Part shown: positions 1 to 7,086 of the stretch, piece after piece | Numbering within the stretch: position 1 is the stretch's first letter | How the letters are laid out: every line of letters begins with the position of its first letter | Origin: Kiritimatiellia bacterium | GTDB lineage: Bacteria; Verrucomicrobiota; Kiritimatiellia; RFP12; UBA1067 | NCBI GenBank assembly: GCA_024405265.1 | Contig: JAKSOZ010000020.1 | Span: 1 to 33,122, forward strand | Reading direction: 5' to 3' | DNA length: 33,122 nt | Translations under genes and position numbers: made by a program | Notes under the pieces: generated by a model | Told to the model about the DNA's origin: nothing | What the model saw: only the letters and a program-made list of their open reading frames with translations | Database searches by the model: none

Positions 1-46
1 GGCTTTTTCAGTAGAGACATCTCGATTCTCTCGGATCGCTAAGATG

Positions 47-82
47 TCGCCGCGTCAATCAACGCGGCGATTATTATTTTTC
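47..82 (+). terminator. Rho-independent terminator of upstream gene
   Basis: A perfect 9-bp GC-rich stem (TCGCCGCGT at 47-55 and ACGCGGCGA at 62-70) with a 6-nt loop is followed by a T-rich stretch. This is a classic intrinsic terminator. It ends a + strand gene lying before the window and insulates the nagA promoter just downstream. Confidence 0.85.
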
Positions 83-92
83 CCTTTTCCCG

Positions 93-121
93 TTGTCAGT
101 TTAACGTTCTTTTGATATAAT
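93..121 (+). promoter_or_regulatory. Promoter of nagA (TTGTCA-17-TATAAT, extended -10)
   Basis: The -35 TTGTCA lies at 93-98 and the -10 TATAAT at 116-121, with a 17-bp spacer. A TG one base before the -10 makes it an extended -10. Predicted transcription starts near 128, giving nagA a leader of roughly 37 nt. No operator repeat is evident around it. Confidence 0.8.
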
Positions 122-164
122 CTCCAATAACGAATTTCACCAATATGGAGTTATCTTAAATATC

Positions 165-1328
165 ATGAAGACGATTATCGTAAACGCTCACGTCATCTCG
201 CCCGATCTCGATCTCGAGAACGCCGTCATCACTCTCGACAAGGGTAAAATCGTTTCGGTCAAGAAAGCCGGTAAGACCGCGCCCAAGGCCGATAAGTCGA
301 CCACTATCGTTGATGTCAAGGGCCAATATGTCATGCCCGGTTTCATCGACGTGCATACGCATGGCGCGAATACCTACGATTTCTGCGACGCCGATCCCAA
401 GGCGATTTTCGAGGTCGCGAAGGGTAAGCTTGAAGAAGGCGTTACCTCGTTCCTTCCCACGACGCTTACCGTCTCTCATGAAGAGCTTATTACCGCCGCG
501 AAGAACGCGAAGGCTTATGCCGAGGCCGGTATGCCCTACGCGAAAGTCCCCGCGATTCATCTCGAAGGTCCGTTCATCAACGTGAAGTGCTGCGGCGCGC
601 AGAACCCCGCTTTTGTTCGTAATCCTTCCGTTGCCGAAGTCAAGGAAATCAATAAGGTTTATCCCGTTAAGGCGATCTCTTACGCGGTTGAGGCGGAAGG
701 CGGAGCTAAGTTCGCGAAGGAAATGATCAAGATGGGCGTCGTTCCGTCGGTCGGTCATACCGGAGCCAAGATGAAAGATCTAGAAGGCGCTTATAAGAAC
801 GGCCTTCGTCACATGACTCACTTCTGCAATCAGATGACTCCGCTTCACCACCGCGAAATCGGCATGGTCGGAGCCGGCTTCTTGATCGAAGATCTTAACA
901 CCGAAGTCATCTGCGATAAGATTCATCTCTGCCCTGATATGCTTAAGCTTATCTTCACGCGCCGTAGTCTCGCGCATATCCAGATGATTACCGATTCGCT
1001 TCGTTGTTCGCATTGCAAGGATGGTTATGCGTTTACGATGGGTGGCTTGGAAGTCAAGCTCGAGAAGGGCGAAGCGCGTCTCGTTCAGGGCGGCAACCTC
1101 GCCGGCTCCACGCTTTGGATGGGCATGGGTCTTAAGAATGTCCATGATCTTACCAAGATTCCGCTCAAGGATCTTGTTCGCACGACGTCCTGGAATCAGG
1201 CGATCGAATTGGGATGGGGAGATACGCTCGGCAAGGTCGAAAAGGGGTATACCGCCGACCTCGTCGTCATCAATCCCAAGACTTGGAAACCTTCCGCCGT
1301 CTTCGTTGACGGTGAGAAGAAAATATGA
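165..1328 (+). CDS. nagA: N-acetylglucosamine-6-phosphate deacetylase
   Basis: Cytosolic amidohydrolase that removes acetate from GlcNAc-6-P to give GlcN-6-P, the committed step in amino-sugar catabolism. The 387-residue length is normal for NagA. Seen in the sequence: metal-site HTHG (H64, H66), HLEGP with E134, GHTG with H198, THFCNQMTPLHH with H219, and ITDS with catalytic D277. All residues expected for an active enzyme are present. The ATG at 165 is chosen because the protein begins directly with the conserved amidohydrolase beta-strand; the nearest purine-rich GGAG (147-150) is 14 nt away, so the ribosome site is weak. It has its own promoter, and the promoter of the next tRNA lies inside its 3' end. 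It fits the GH84, GH109 and beta-galactosidase genes elsewhere in the window as the cytosolic end of a GlcNAc-salvage route. Confidence 0.95.
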   Translation: MKTIIVNAHVISPDLDLENAVITLDKGKIVSVKKAGKTAPKADKSTTIVDVKGQYVMPGFIDVHTHGANTYDFCDADPKAIFEVAKGKLEEGVTSFLPTTLTVSHEELITAAKNAKAYAEAGMPYAKVPAIHLEGPFINVKCCGAQNPAFVRNPSVAEVKEINKVYPVKAISYAVEAEGGAKFAKEMIKMGVVPSVGHTGAKMKDLEGAYKNGLRHMTHFCNQMTPLHHREIGMVGAGFLIEDLNTEVICDKIHLCPDMLKLIFTRRSLAHIQMITDSLRCSHCKDGYAFTMGGLEVKLEKGEARLVQGGNLAGSTLWMGMGLKNVHDLTKIPLKDLVRTTSWNQAIELGWGDTLGKVEKGYTADLVVINPKTWKPSAVFVDGEKKI

Positions 1329-1334
1329 TATAAT
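1306..1334 (+). promoter_or_regulatory. Promoter of tRNA-Ser (TTGACG-17-TATAAT, extended -10)
   Basis: TTGACG at 1306-1311 and TATAAT at 1329-1334 are separated by 17 bp, with TG at 1326-1327. The -35 and most of the spacer lie inside the last codons of nagA. It is the only recognisable promoter ahead of both the tRNA and the ketosynthase-like gene that follows it. Confidence 0.8.
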
Positions 1335-1354
1335 ACACGTCAATTAAACGATTT

Positions 1355-1448
1355 GGAGGGATGGCCGAGTGGCTGAAGGCAACGGTTTGCTAAATCGTCG
1401 TACGAGTTAACTCTCGTACCGGGGGTTCAAATCCCCCTCCCTCCGCCA
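1355..1448 (+). tRNA. tRNA-Ser(GCT)
   Basis: A 94-nt class II tRNA. The acceptor stem GGAGGGA (1355-1361) pairs with TCCCTCC (1438-1444). The anticodon GCT is at 1389-1391 in a TTGCTAA loop. A long variable arm built on CGTACGAG/CTCGTACC is typical of tRNA-Ser. The T-arm has the TTCAAAT loop flanked by five G and five C. Discriminator G is at 1445 and the CCA end is encoded (1446-1448). It decodes AGC/AGU. A protein gene starts 16 nt after the CCA. Confidence 0.95.
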
Positions 1449-1464
1449 ACTCCCCGCTTTCATA

Positions 1465-2868
1465 ATGGATAATTCCATCGCCATCGTCGGCATGAGCTGT
1501 CGCTTCGCGGAGTGTCGCGATATTGCCGAGCTATGGTCGGCGATCATGTCTCGACGCAGTTGCTTGACCGTTCCGGGGCATGACGTGGAAATTCCTTACG
1601 GGCAGAAGAATGTATTCGAAAGGGCGTATCCTACTCGCATCGGTCAATTAGGGCCGCTGTATGCTTGTACGCCCTCGATGCAGAACTTTCCTCGTCAAGT
1701 GAACGCGGGTGAGAATCAAGACTTGTATTTCGCGACGCAGCTCGCTTTTGAAGCGCTTTTGGACGCGTCGCTTAAGCCTCACACACGTGAGCGACGTCGC
1801 GGTTCGGTTCGCGTCGGATATGCTCCGCCTTTTAACGCTTCGACCGTTAACTGGCTTCAGCATACCTACTTCTTGAACCAAACGCTTGACGTGATTCGTC
1901 GCTTTTTCCCGAATGCTCCCGAAGAAGCGCTCGATAACGTCAGAGAAAAACTGGTGAGTTCGCTACCTGAGCCGAACGCGTCTTCGTTCCTGTTGGGCGC
2001 CGGTTATCGTTTCGCGTCGTGGCTGGCGCGTGAATGCTCGTTTTCGGGAGCGGCGATGATCATGGACGCCGGTATGATTTCCGGCGCGGCTACGATTATG
2101 GACGCGATTTCCGATTTGGAGTCCGGTCGCGCCGACATAGCGGTTACCGGGGCGATAAATCCTCCGATGTCGAGAGCTTATCTCGAAGGTCTTTCAGGAG
2201 AAGTTCAGTTTTCGCTTTCCAACTCTCTTCAGCCGTTTTCGAAAGATGATGATGGGACGATCCCCGGCGAAGGCGGTGCGTTTTTCGTTCTCAAGCGTCG
2301 CTCGGACGCGCTTCGTGATCACGATCGAATCTATGCGCTGATCCGTTCGGTAGCGGTTGGGCATAACACGGTCGAAGATCCGTCGCTTATCATTCGAGAG
2401 GCCGCCGAGCAAGCGAAAGTTCCTATTAAGACGATTTCTTTGATTGAAGCCGACGGCTCCGGAATTCGCGAATCGGACGAGCGCGAAATCGACGCTATCG
2501 ACAAGCTTTGGGGTAAGCATAAACCGGGCGCTGCGCTCGTCGGCATCGGCTCCGTGAAGGGAAATGTCGGGCATACTTTAAGAGCGTCGATGGCGGCCGG
2601 CATGGTCAAAACCGCGCTTGCGCTTCATCATCGCATTTTACCTCCACAGGTCGTGGTCGATCATCCGATGGAAGCGATTCGCTCGATCGATTCGAGCGTG
2701 TATCTGTTAAGCGATCCGTTACCGTGGATTACCGGCGACAGCTCCAACCCGCGTCGAGCGCTGGTTACCGGTTCGAATTTCGATCCCGTGAATCCGGTCG
2801 GTGTCGCCTCGGTCATCGGACGAAGCGCGGCGATTATTCTCGAGGAAGAGCCGGAGGTAAGATCATGA
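1465..2868 (+). CDS. Ketosynthase-fold protein lacking the catalytic Cys and first His (pseudo-KS)
   Basis: A 467-residue thiolase-fold protein of the type I PKS/PUFA-synthase ketosynthase family. The N-terminal IAIVGMSCRF is the standard KS start. The region aligning with the active-site stretch DTACSSS reads DAGMISG (201-207), so M204 replaces the nucleophilic Cys. EAHGTGT has become EADGSGI, so D330 replaces the first His. SVKGNVGHT keeps K365 and H370. It therefore cannot condense by the normal Cys-His-His mechanism. It may be a chain-length-factor-like partner, a decarboxylase-like subunit or a scaffold. It starts 16 nt after tRNA-Ser with no Shine-Dalgarno, and its stop overlaps the next start by 4 nt (ATGA), implying translational coupling with the AT-DH-PPTase gene. 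Family assignment is firm; the function is not known. Confidence 0.88.
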   Translation: MDNSIAIVGMSCRFAECRDIAELWSAIMSRRSCLTVPGHDVEIPYGQKNVFERAYPTRIGQLGPLYACTPSMQNFPRQVNAGENQDLYFATQLAFEALLDASLKPHTRERRRGSVRVGYAPPFNASTVNWLQHTYFLNQTLDVIRRFFPNAPEEALDNVREKLVSSLPEPNASSFLLGAGYRFASWLARECSFSGAAMIMDAGMISGAATIMDAISDLESGRADIAVTGAINPPMSRAYLEGLSGEVQFSLSNSLQPFSKDDDGTIPGEGGAFFVLKRRSDALRDHDRIYALIRSVAVGHNTVEDPSLIIREAAEQAKVPIKTISLIEADGSGIRESDEREIDAIDKLWGKHKPGAALVGIGSVKGNVGHTLRASMAAGMVKTALALHHRILPPQVVVDHPMEAIRSIDSSVYLLSDPLPWITGDSSNPRRALVTGSNFDPVNPVGVASVIGRSAAIILEEEPEVRS

Positions 2869-5800
2869 CGCAGACGGAACTCGTCGTTATCTCCGCTAAA
2901 GATCAAAGCGCGCTCGTCAATGAGATGAAGCGCATCGTCGGTTTCATCGATCGTGTGCCGGATGCTCGATTGGTGGATATCGCGTATACTACGTCTTTCA
3001 CGAAAGGCGAGGTGGTCATTTCGATTATCGCCGAGACGATTCAGGACTTGCGCTCGAGACTTTCTTCCGCTATTTCGCGCATGGAGAACTTGAGCTTGAG
3101 GCGTATTAAGGATAAAAGCGGAACTTATTATTTCAGAGAGCACTTGATCGGAGAAGGGAAGGGTAAGCTCGCTTTCGTATACCCGAACGGCATTAGCTTT
3201 TATCCCGACATGATGCGCGACTTGGTCATTTCGCGTTCCGATTGCCGTAGCGCTTTCGACGAGCTCGAAGAGGCGATTCGCGAAGAAGGCGAGGAGTTCT
3301 TGCCTTCGTCGTTCATTTATCCGCCTGCGCCGTATTATCGTCGCGATGCCGACGTTTTCGCGTCGGGAGCTTACGCCGAATCGCTGGTTTCTTCTTATGC
3401 GGGCAGTATCGCGCTTACGCGAATGATGTCTTCGATCGGTGTCGAGCCGGAAGGCGTGGTAGGGTTCGCCGGTGGAGATTTGGCTGCGATGATGCGTTCG
3501 GGCGTCGGCGGAGAGAAGATGACGCGTCCCGAGCGCGTGAAGATGATCCGCGAAACTTATAAGGTCGTTCAAAAAGCGGTTAAACACGCCGGGCTTCCGA
3601 AGGTTGCGCTCGTTTCCGCGATTCTTCGTCATCCGGATGAACTCAAGCCGCTTTTGGAACGATTCCCGAAAGATAAAGTCCATCTTTCGGTAGACTTCTC
3701 GCCTCGTCAGAAAACGCTGGTAATCGCCGAGGAGCTTGCCGATGAAGTGATGTCGAGCTTGTCGACGACCGGTATACGCGTGCTCAGACTTCCGTTCGAT
3801 CGTCCGATCAACACTCCGATGTGCGAACCGATCGTTCCGATGCTGAAGAAATTCTGTGATTCGTGGATGAAGTATACGCCCAGGCTCGATATGTATTCCT
3901 GCGTTAAGGCCGATAAGATCACATCCTGGCGTAGACGCGGAGCTCGAGACTTGATTGCGGAACAGTGGGCTCATTGCGTTCGTTTCGAAGAAACCATTCG
4001 CAAGATGTATGAGGACGGGTATCGCGTCTTCATCGAGGTCGGACCTCGCGGACTTATGAGCTCCGCTATCGATGATACGCTTAAAGAGCAGGAACACGCG
4101 GCGATCGTCCTCAACTCCATTCATCGTCGAGGGATCCTTCAGCTTCAGCATGCCATCGCGCAGATGGTCGCTTTGGGAGTGAAAGCGAATTTGGTCGCCG
4201 GTTATGTCGGACGCCGAGTGAAGTTGCTTGATTTCGATTCTTCGATGTCTCTTCTCGTGCATCGCGACGCGGAAATGAAGCTTTCCCGTGAGTTTCCGAA
4301 ATTGATGCTTAACGTCGGAGAGAAGCTTTTAGGCGAAAGCTCGCTTTCGGGCGTAGCTCCGAAAGGAAGAGGCTCGAAAGCGGCTCAACGTGCCGCGGTC
4401 ATCGCCAAGCGCAACGCCCGACTTAAACGTCAGTTCGAATTCGGAGCGATGAATCCGCTCGTCTCCGACGCGGAAGCGAACGCTTCCTCGCCCGGAGTCA
4501 TGATCGAACTCGAAAAGGTGTTCAAGCTCTCCGAGGTTCCTTTTGTCAGGGATTTCGCTTTCGGTACGAGTCAGGTAAGCTACTCCAACAAGGCTCAGAT
4601 CGGCATGGTCGCGCTTACGCCGGCGGTAGGAGCGGAGATTATGGCCGAAGCGGCGTCGCTGGTGGTACCCAATCGTAATCTCATAGCGATAGAAGATTTC
4701 GCGTGCCGTAAGCTCATGAGCTTTTCGCTTGCGGGTGAGTTGCCGCTTGTGATACGAGCGGAGCGAGTGGCGTCGCCGGAGGTCAATCAGATCGCGGTTA
4801 AGGTTCAGATTCGCGAAAACGCACCCGGGAGTGACTTTACGTGGGCGTCGATGGAGGCGACTATCGTAATGGCAGACGCGCCGCTTGAACCTAAGCCCGT
4901 TTCGCCTTCGCCGATGTTGAAGCCGCGCAACGTCCACTGGTCGGGTCGCGATATTTATCCTTCGCGACTCGCTAGCGGTAAGCGTTTAAGAGGCATTAAG
5001 TTCGTTGAAGCATGGAGCGAGTCGGGGTTGGATTACGAGATCGAAGCGCCGACGAACGAAGGCGCGGTAGAGTTCACGCGCTTCCCGGTTTGGACGATCA
5101 ATCCGCTTTTGATCGAGATCGTGACGAGCGGTTTCGCGCTATGGCGCAGTCACGAGCGCTTCAAAGGGTCGTTTTCCGTGCCGTTCCGTTTTCGTCGCAT
5201 GGTTGTTCGCGGCGTCGAGCCGAAAGTCGGCTCCGGTTTGAATTGCTATTTGAGACTTACCGGTGTGACTCCCAAGAGCCAGATCGCCGATATCGATGTC
5301 AGCGATGGTAACGGTAATACTTATCTTGAGATCGTCGGTTGGGAAGAACTTACCGAGCGCGTGCCCGAAGAGTACTGCCGCCTTATCCTTCAGCCGCCGA
5401 CGGCATATTTGACGGTGCCGATGAGCGCGGCGCAGCTCGGAGAGACTCCCAGTGAAGTCGCGTCCGCGTTCATAACCGATATTCCTTATCTGACGTTTGA
5501 GCGCAATGACGAGTTCTGGCTTAAAACGCTTTCGTCGATTATTCTCTGCGAACAGGAACGCCGCGATTTCGCCGCGAGGACCGGCTCGGTGTCGAGAAGA
5601 ACCGAGTGGCTTTTCGGTCGCGTCGCCGCGAAGGAGGCCGTTCGTAGATATCTTAAGGACTTCCATCAAGCTCGTTGGAGCGATGCGGACGTGCAGATAT
5701 GGGCCGATGACATGGGTAAGCCTCACGCTATCGGCGAGTGGAGCGATTATCTTTCCTCGAAGCTTGATATCGCGATCGCTCATACCGCTCAGTTCGTGAT

Positions 5801-6191
5801 CGCGCTCGCTTCCGCGAATTCGCGCGTCGGTGTCGACGTCGAGTCCGTTCAGCGAGACCTCTCCGAGGAATTCGCCATGGGCGTCTTCACTCGTGAAGAA
5901 CTTGAGCTCGCCGCCGGCACGATCAACTCCTCTCACGCGATCATTCGCTTTTGGTGCGCGAAAGAAGCGGTTTCGAAGGCGCTTGGAATCGGTATTCGCT
6001 TTTCGCCGCGCGAGATGATCGTTAAAGATTATGATCCCGATAAGGGGACTTTGACCATGCAGTTGACCGGCGGCTGGCTCGAAGCGTTCAAGGCGTTTAA
6101 GGGTAAAGGCATAACCGTTTCCGTGAGAACTGTTCGTGATCATGCGCTTGCGTTTTGCTTTATCCCGACGAGTATGTTCGATGTCGAGTGA
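2865..6191 (+). CDS. AT-like / DH-like / 4'-phosphopantetheinyl transferase multidomain protein
   Basis: A 1108-residue type I PKS-like protein. Domains in order: a PKS linker (about 1-100); an acyltransferase fold (about 100-440); a low-complexity basic linker (about 500-530); a double-hotdog PS-DH-like region (about 545-860); and a Sfp-type PPTase (about 880-1108). In the AT, the GQGxQ oxyanion motif is YPNGIS, the GHSxG nucleophile motif is GFAGG (A202 for Ser) and the catalytic His position (AFHSP) is PINTP (N316). In the DH, the DHxxxG His is F564 (RDFAFG) and the second-hotdog HPxLLD is NPLLIE (E751). The PPTase keeps GVDVES (D991, E993) and WCAKEA (K1033, E1034), the Mg/CoA-binding set. 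No ACP, KR or ER is seen. The ATG at 2865 overlaps the upstream stop, and the 3' end overlaps the radical SAM gene by 11 nt. The PPTase probably arms an ACP encoded elsewhere. Confidence 0.85.
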   Translation: MTQTELVVISAKDQSALVNEMKRIVGFIDRVPDARLVDIAYTTSFTKGEVVISIIAETIQDLRSRLSSAISRMENLSLRRIKDKSGTYYFREHLIGEGKGKLAFVYPNGISFYPDMMRDLVISRSDCRSAFDELEEAIREEGEEFLPSSFIYPPAPYYRRDADVFASGAYAESLVSSYAGSIALTRMMSSIGVEPEGVVGFAGGDLAAMMRSGVGGEKMTRPERVKMIRETYKVVQKAVKHAGLPKVALVSAILRHPDELKPLLERFPKDKVHLSVDFSPRQKTLVIAEELADEVMSSLSTTGIRVLRLPFDRPINTPMCEPIVPMLKKFCDSWMKYTPRLDMYSCVKADKITSWRRRGARDLIAEQWAHCVRFEETIRKMYEDGYRVFIEVGPRGLMSSAIDDTLKEQEHAAIVLNSIHRRGILQLQHAIAQMVALGVKANLVAGYVGRRVKLLDFDSSMSLLVHRDAEMKLSREFPKLMLNVGEKLLGESSLSGVAPKGRGSKAAQRAAVIAKRNARLKRQFEFGAMNPLVSDAEANASSPGVMIELEKVFKLSEVPFVRDFAFGTSQVSYSNKAQIGMVALTPAVGAEIMAEAASLVVPNRNLIAIEDFACRKLMSFSLAGELPLVIRAERVASPEVNQIAVKVQIRENAPGSDFTWASMEATIVMADAPLEPKPVSPSPMLKPRNVHWSGRDIYPSRLASGKRLRGIKFVEAWSESGLDYEIEAPTNEGAVEFTRFPVWTINPLLIEIVTSGFALWRSHERFKGSFSVPFRFRRMVVRGVEPKVGSGLNCYLRLTGVTPKSQIADIDVSDGNGNTYLEIVGWEELTERVPEEYCRLILQPPTAYLTVPMSAAQLGETPSEVASAFITDIPYLTFERNDEFWLKTLSSIILCEQERRDFAARTGSVSRRTEWLFGRVAAKEAVRRYLKDFHQARWSDADVQIWADDMGKPHAIGEWSDYLSSKLDIAIAHTAQFVIALASANSRVGVDVESVQRDLSEEFAMGVFTREELELAAGTINSSHAIIRFWCAKEAVSKALGIGIRFSPREMIVKDYDPDKGTLTMQLTGGWLEAFKAFKGKGITVSVRTVRDHALAFCFIPTSMFDVE

Positions 6192-7059
6192 ATTTCCTGA
6201 ATATGCTTGCCCTTATTCGCGCCTGCTCGCGGAGGCGTCGACTAAATTCAGGCTTCAGGTCTACGATCTGGAAGATTTCGTGGAAGAAGCTGATGACGGA
6301 TATTCCGTCGATCCTTTCGGGGAACTAGATCACGCTTCGAAGTGCTACGGTCTCAAGCAGCGCTTCCCTGATCGCGTTTTGATCATGACGAGCGATAAGT
6401 GCTTCATGAATTGTCGTCATTGCACTCGTCGAGGCCTCTTGGGTAAGGCTCAGGTCGTGAAAAGCGAAGCGGAATTGGCTTCTTGCGTCGATTACGTCTC
6501 TTCGCATGCTGAAGTCAGAGATGTACTTTTGTCGGGGGGCGATATTCTTACGCTTAACGACGAGGAAGTGATGAGGTTCGTCGATGCTTTCGCGCGGCTT
6601 GATCAAATCGATATCGTTCGCGTGTGTACGAGAGCGCTTTGCACCAATCCTGGTCGCGTCACCGATAAGCTCGCCGAAGCGCTCGCGCGCTCGAAGAAAG
6701 TCTGGGTCAATACTCAGTTCAACTGCGCCGACGAACTTACGATAGAAGCGAAAACCGCCGCGGCGAAACTTATCGACCGAGGCGTTCCGGTTTCTTGTCA
6801 AAGCGTGCTCTTAAAGGGCGTTAATGATACCGGAGAAGAGATGCTGGCGCTTTTGCGCGCGCTTTCCGCCGCGCGAATTCGTCCTTATTACGTTTTTCAG
6901 TGCGATCCCGTGAAGGGGATCGGGCGCTTCCGAGTCGATCTGGAGAAGGCGAAAGAAATCGAGTGCTATTGCGCCGAGCGAATCGGAGGTCTGGCGCTTC
7001 CGAAGTTCGTCGCCGATTTGCCGGGCGCGAAGCGCAAGACGCCGATTGAGCTTCTTTAA
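6181..7059 (+). CDS. Compact KamA/EpmB-like radical SAM 2,3-aminomutase
   Basis: A 292-residue radical SAM protein of the lysine-2,3-aminomutase family. Seen in the sequence: the [4Fe-4S] motif CFMNCRHC (CX3CX2C; C74, C78, C81), QCDPVKGIGRF with D242, and FVADLPGAKRK with D279 and K286. The last three align with the two substrate-binding Asp residues and the PLP lysine of lysine 2,3-aminomutase. Classical KamA is near 416 residues and EpmB near 340, so this is a short form ending soon after the PLP lysine. The start is placed at ATG 6181 because upstream in-frame codons lie deep in the AT-DH-PPTase gene; this gives an 11-nt overlap. Likely substrates are lysine or glutamate (beta-amino acid product) or EF-P lysylation in the EpmB manner; no EF-P or EpmA gene is in view. 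Tight coupling with the PKS-like genes suggests a shared pathway. Confidence 0.85.
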   Translation: MSSEFPEYACPYSRLLAEASTKFRLQVYDLEDFVEEADDGYSVDPFGELDHASKCYGLKQRFPDRVLIMTSDKCFMNCRHCTRRGLLGKAQVVKSEAELASCVDYVSSHAEVRDVLLSGGDILTLNDEEVMRFVDAFARLDQIDIVRVCTRALCTNPGRVTDKLAEALARSKKVWVNTQFNCADELTIEAKTAAAKLIDRGVPVSCQSVLLKGVNDTGEEMLALLRALSAARIRPYYVFQCDPVKGIGRFRVDLEKAKEIECYCAERIGGLALPKFVADLPGAKRKTPIELL

Positions 7060-7074
7060 GGAATTTGGTATAAT
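7046..7074 (+). promoter_or_regulatory. Promoter of the sugar-nucleotide dehydratase gene
   Basis: TTGAGC at 7046-7051 and TATAAT at 7069-7074 have a 17-bp spacer and TG at 7066-7067. The -35 lies in the end of the radical SAM gene. Only 12 nt separate the -10 box from the downstream ATG at 7087, so the mRNA leader should be very short (about 5 nt) with no room for a Shine-Dalgarno. Confidence 0.75.
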
Positions 7075-7086
7075 TTCCTTAGAACG

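Noticed and set aside
2041..2120. Direct repeat of ATGATCATGGACGC-like sequence in the KS gene
   Set aside because: The two parts encode residues that align one-for-one with normal KS sequence, so no duplication has inserted extra residues.
2661..4262. Long open frame on the - strand (533 codons) opposite the AT-DH-PPTase gene
   Set aside because: Basic, His/Arg-rich translation with no recognisable motif, opposite a gene with clear domain structure. The strong codon bias of the + strand genes leaves antisense frames open.
4200..4290. Possible acyl carrier protein motif (DFDSSMSLL) after the AT-like domain
   Set aside because: It corresponds to the post-AT linker segment of PKS proteins and lacks the helical context and GxDS(L/I) pattern of an ACP.
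1465..6191. Sequencing error as the cause of the missing catalytic residues in KS, AT and DH
   Set aside because: Seven independent in-frame substitutions with otherwise ordinary conserved flanks and no frameshift; errors would not cluster on active sites.
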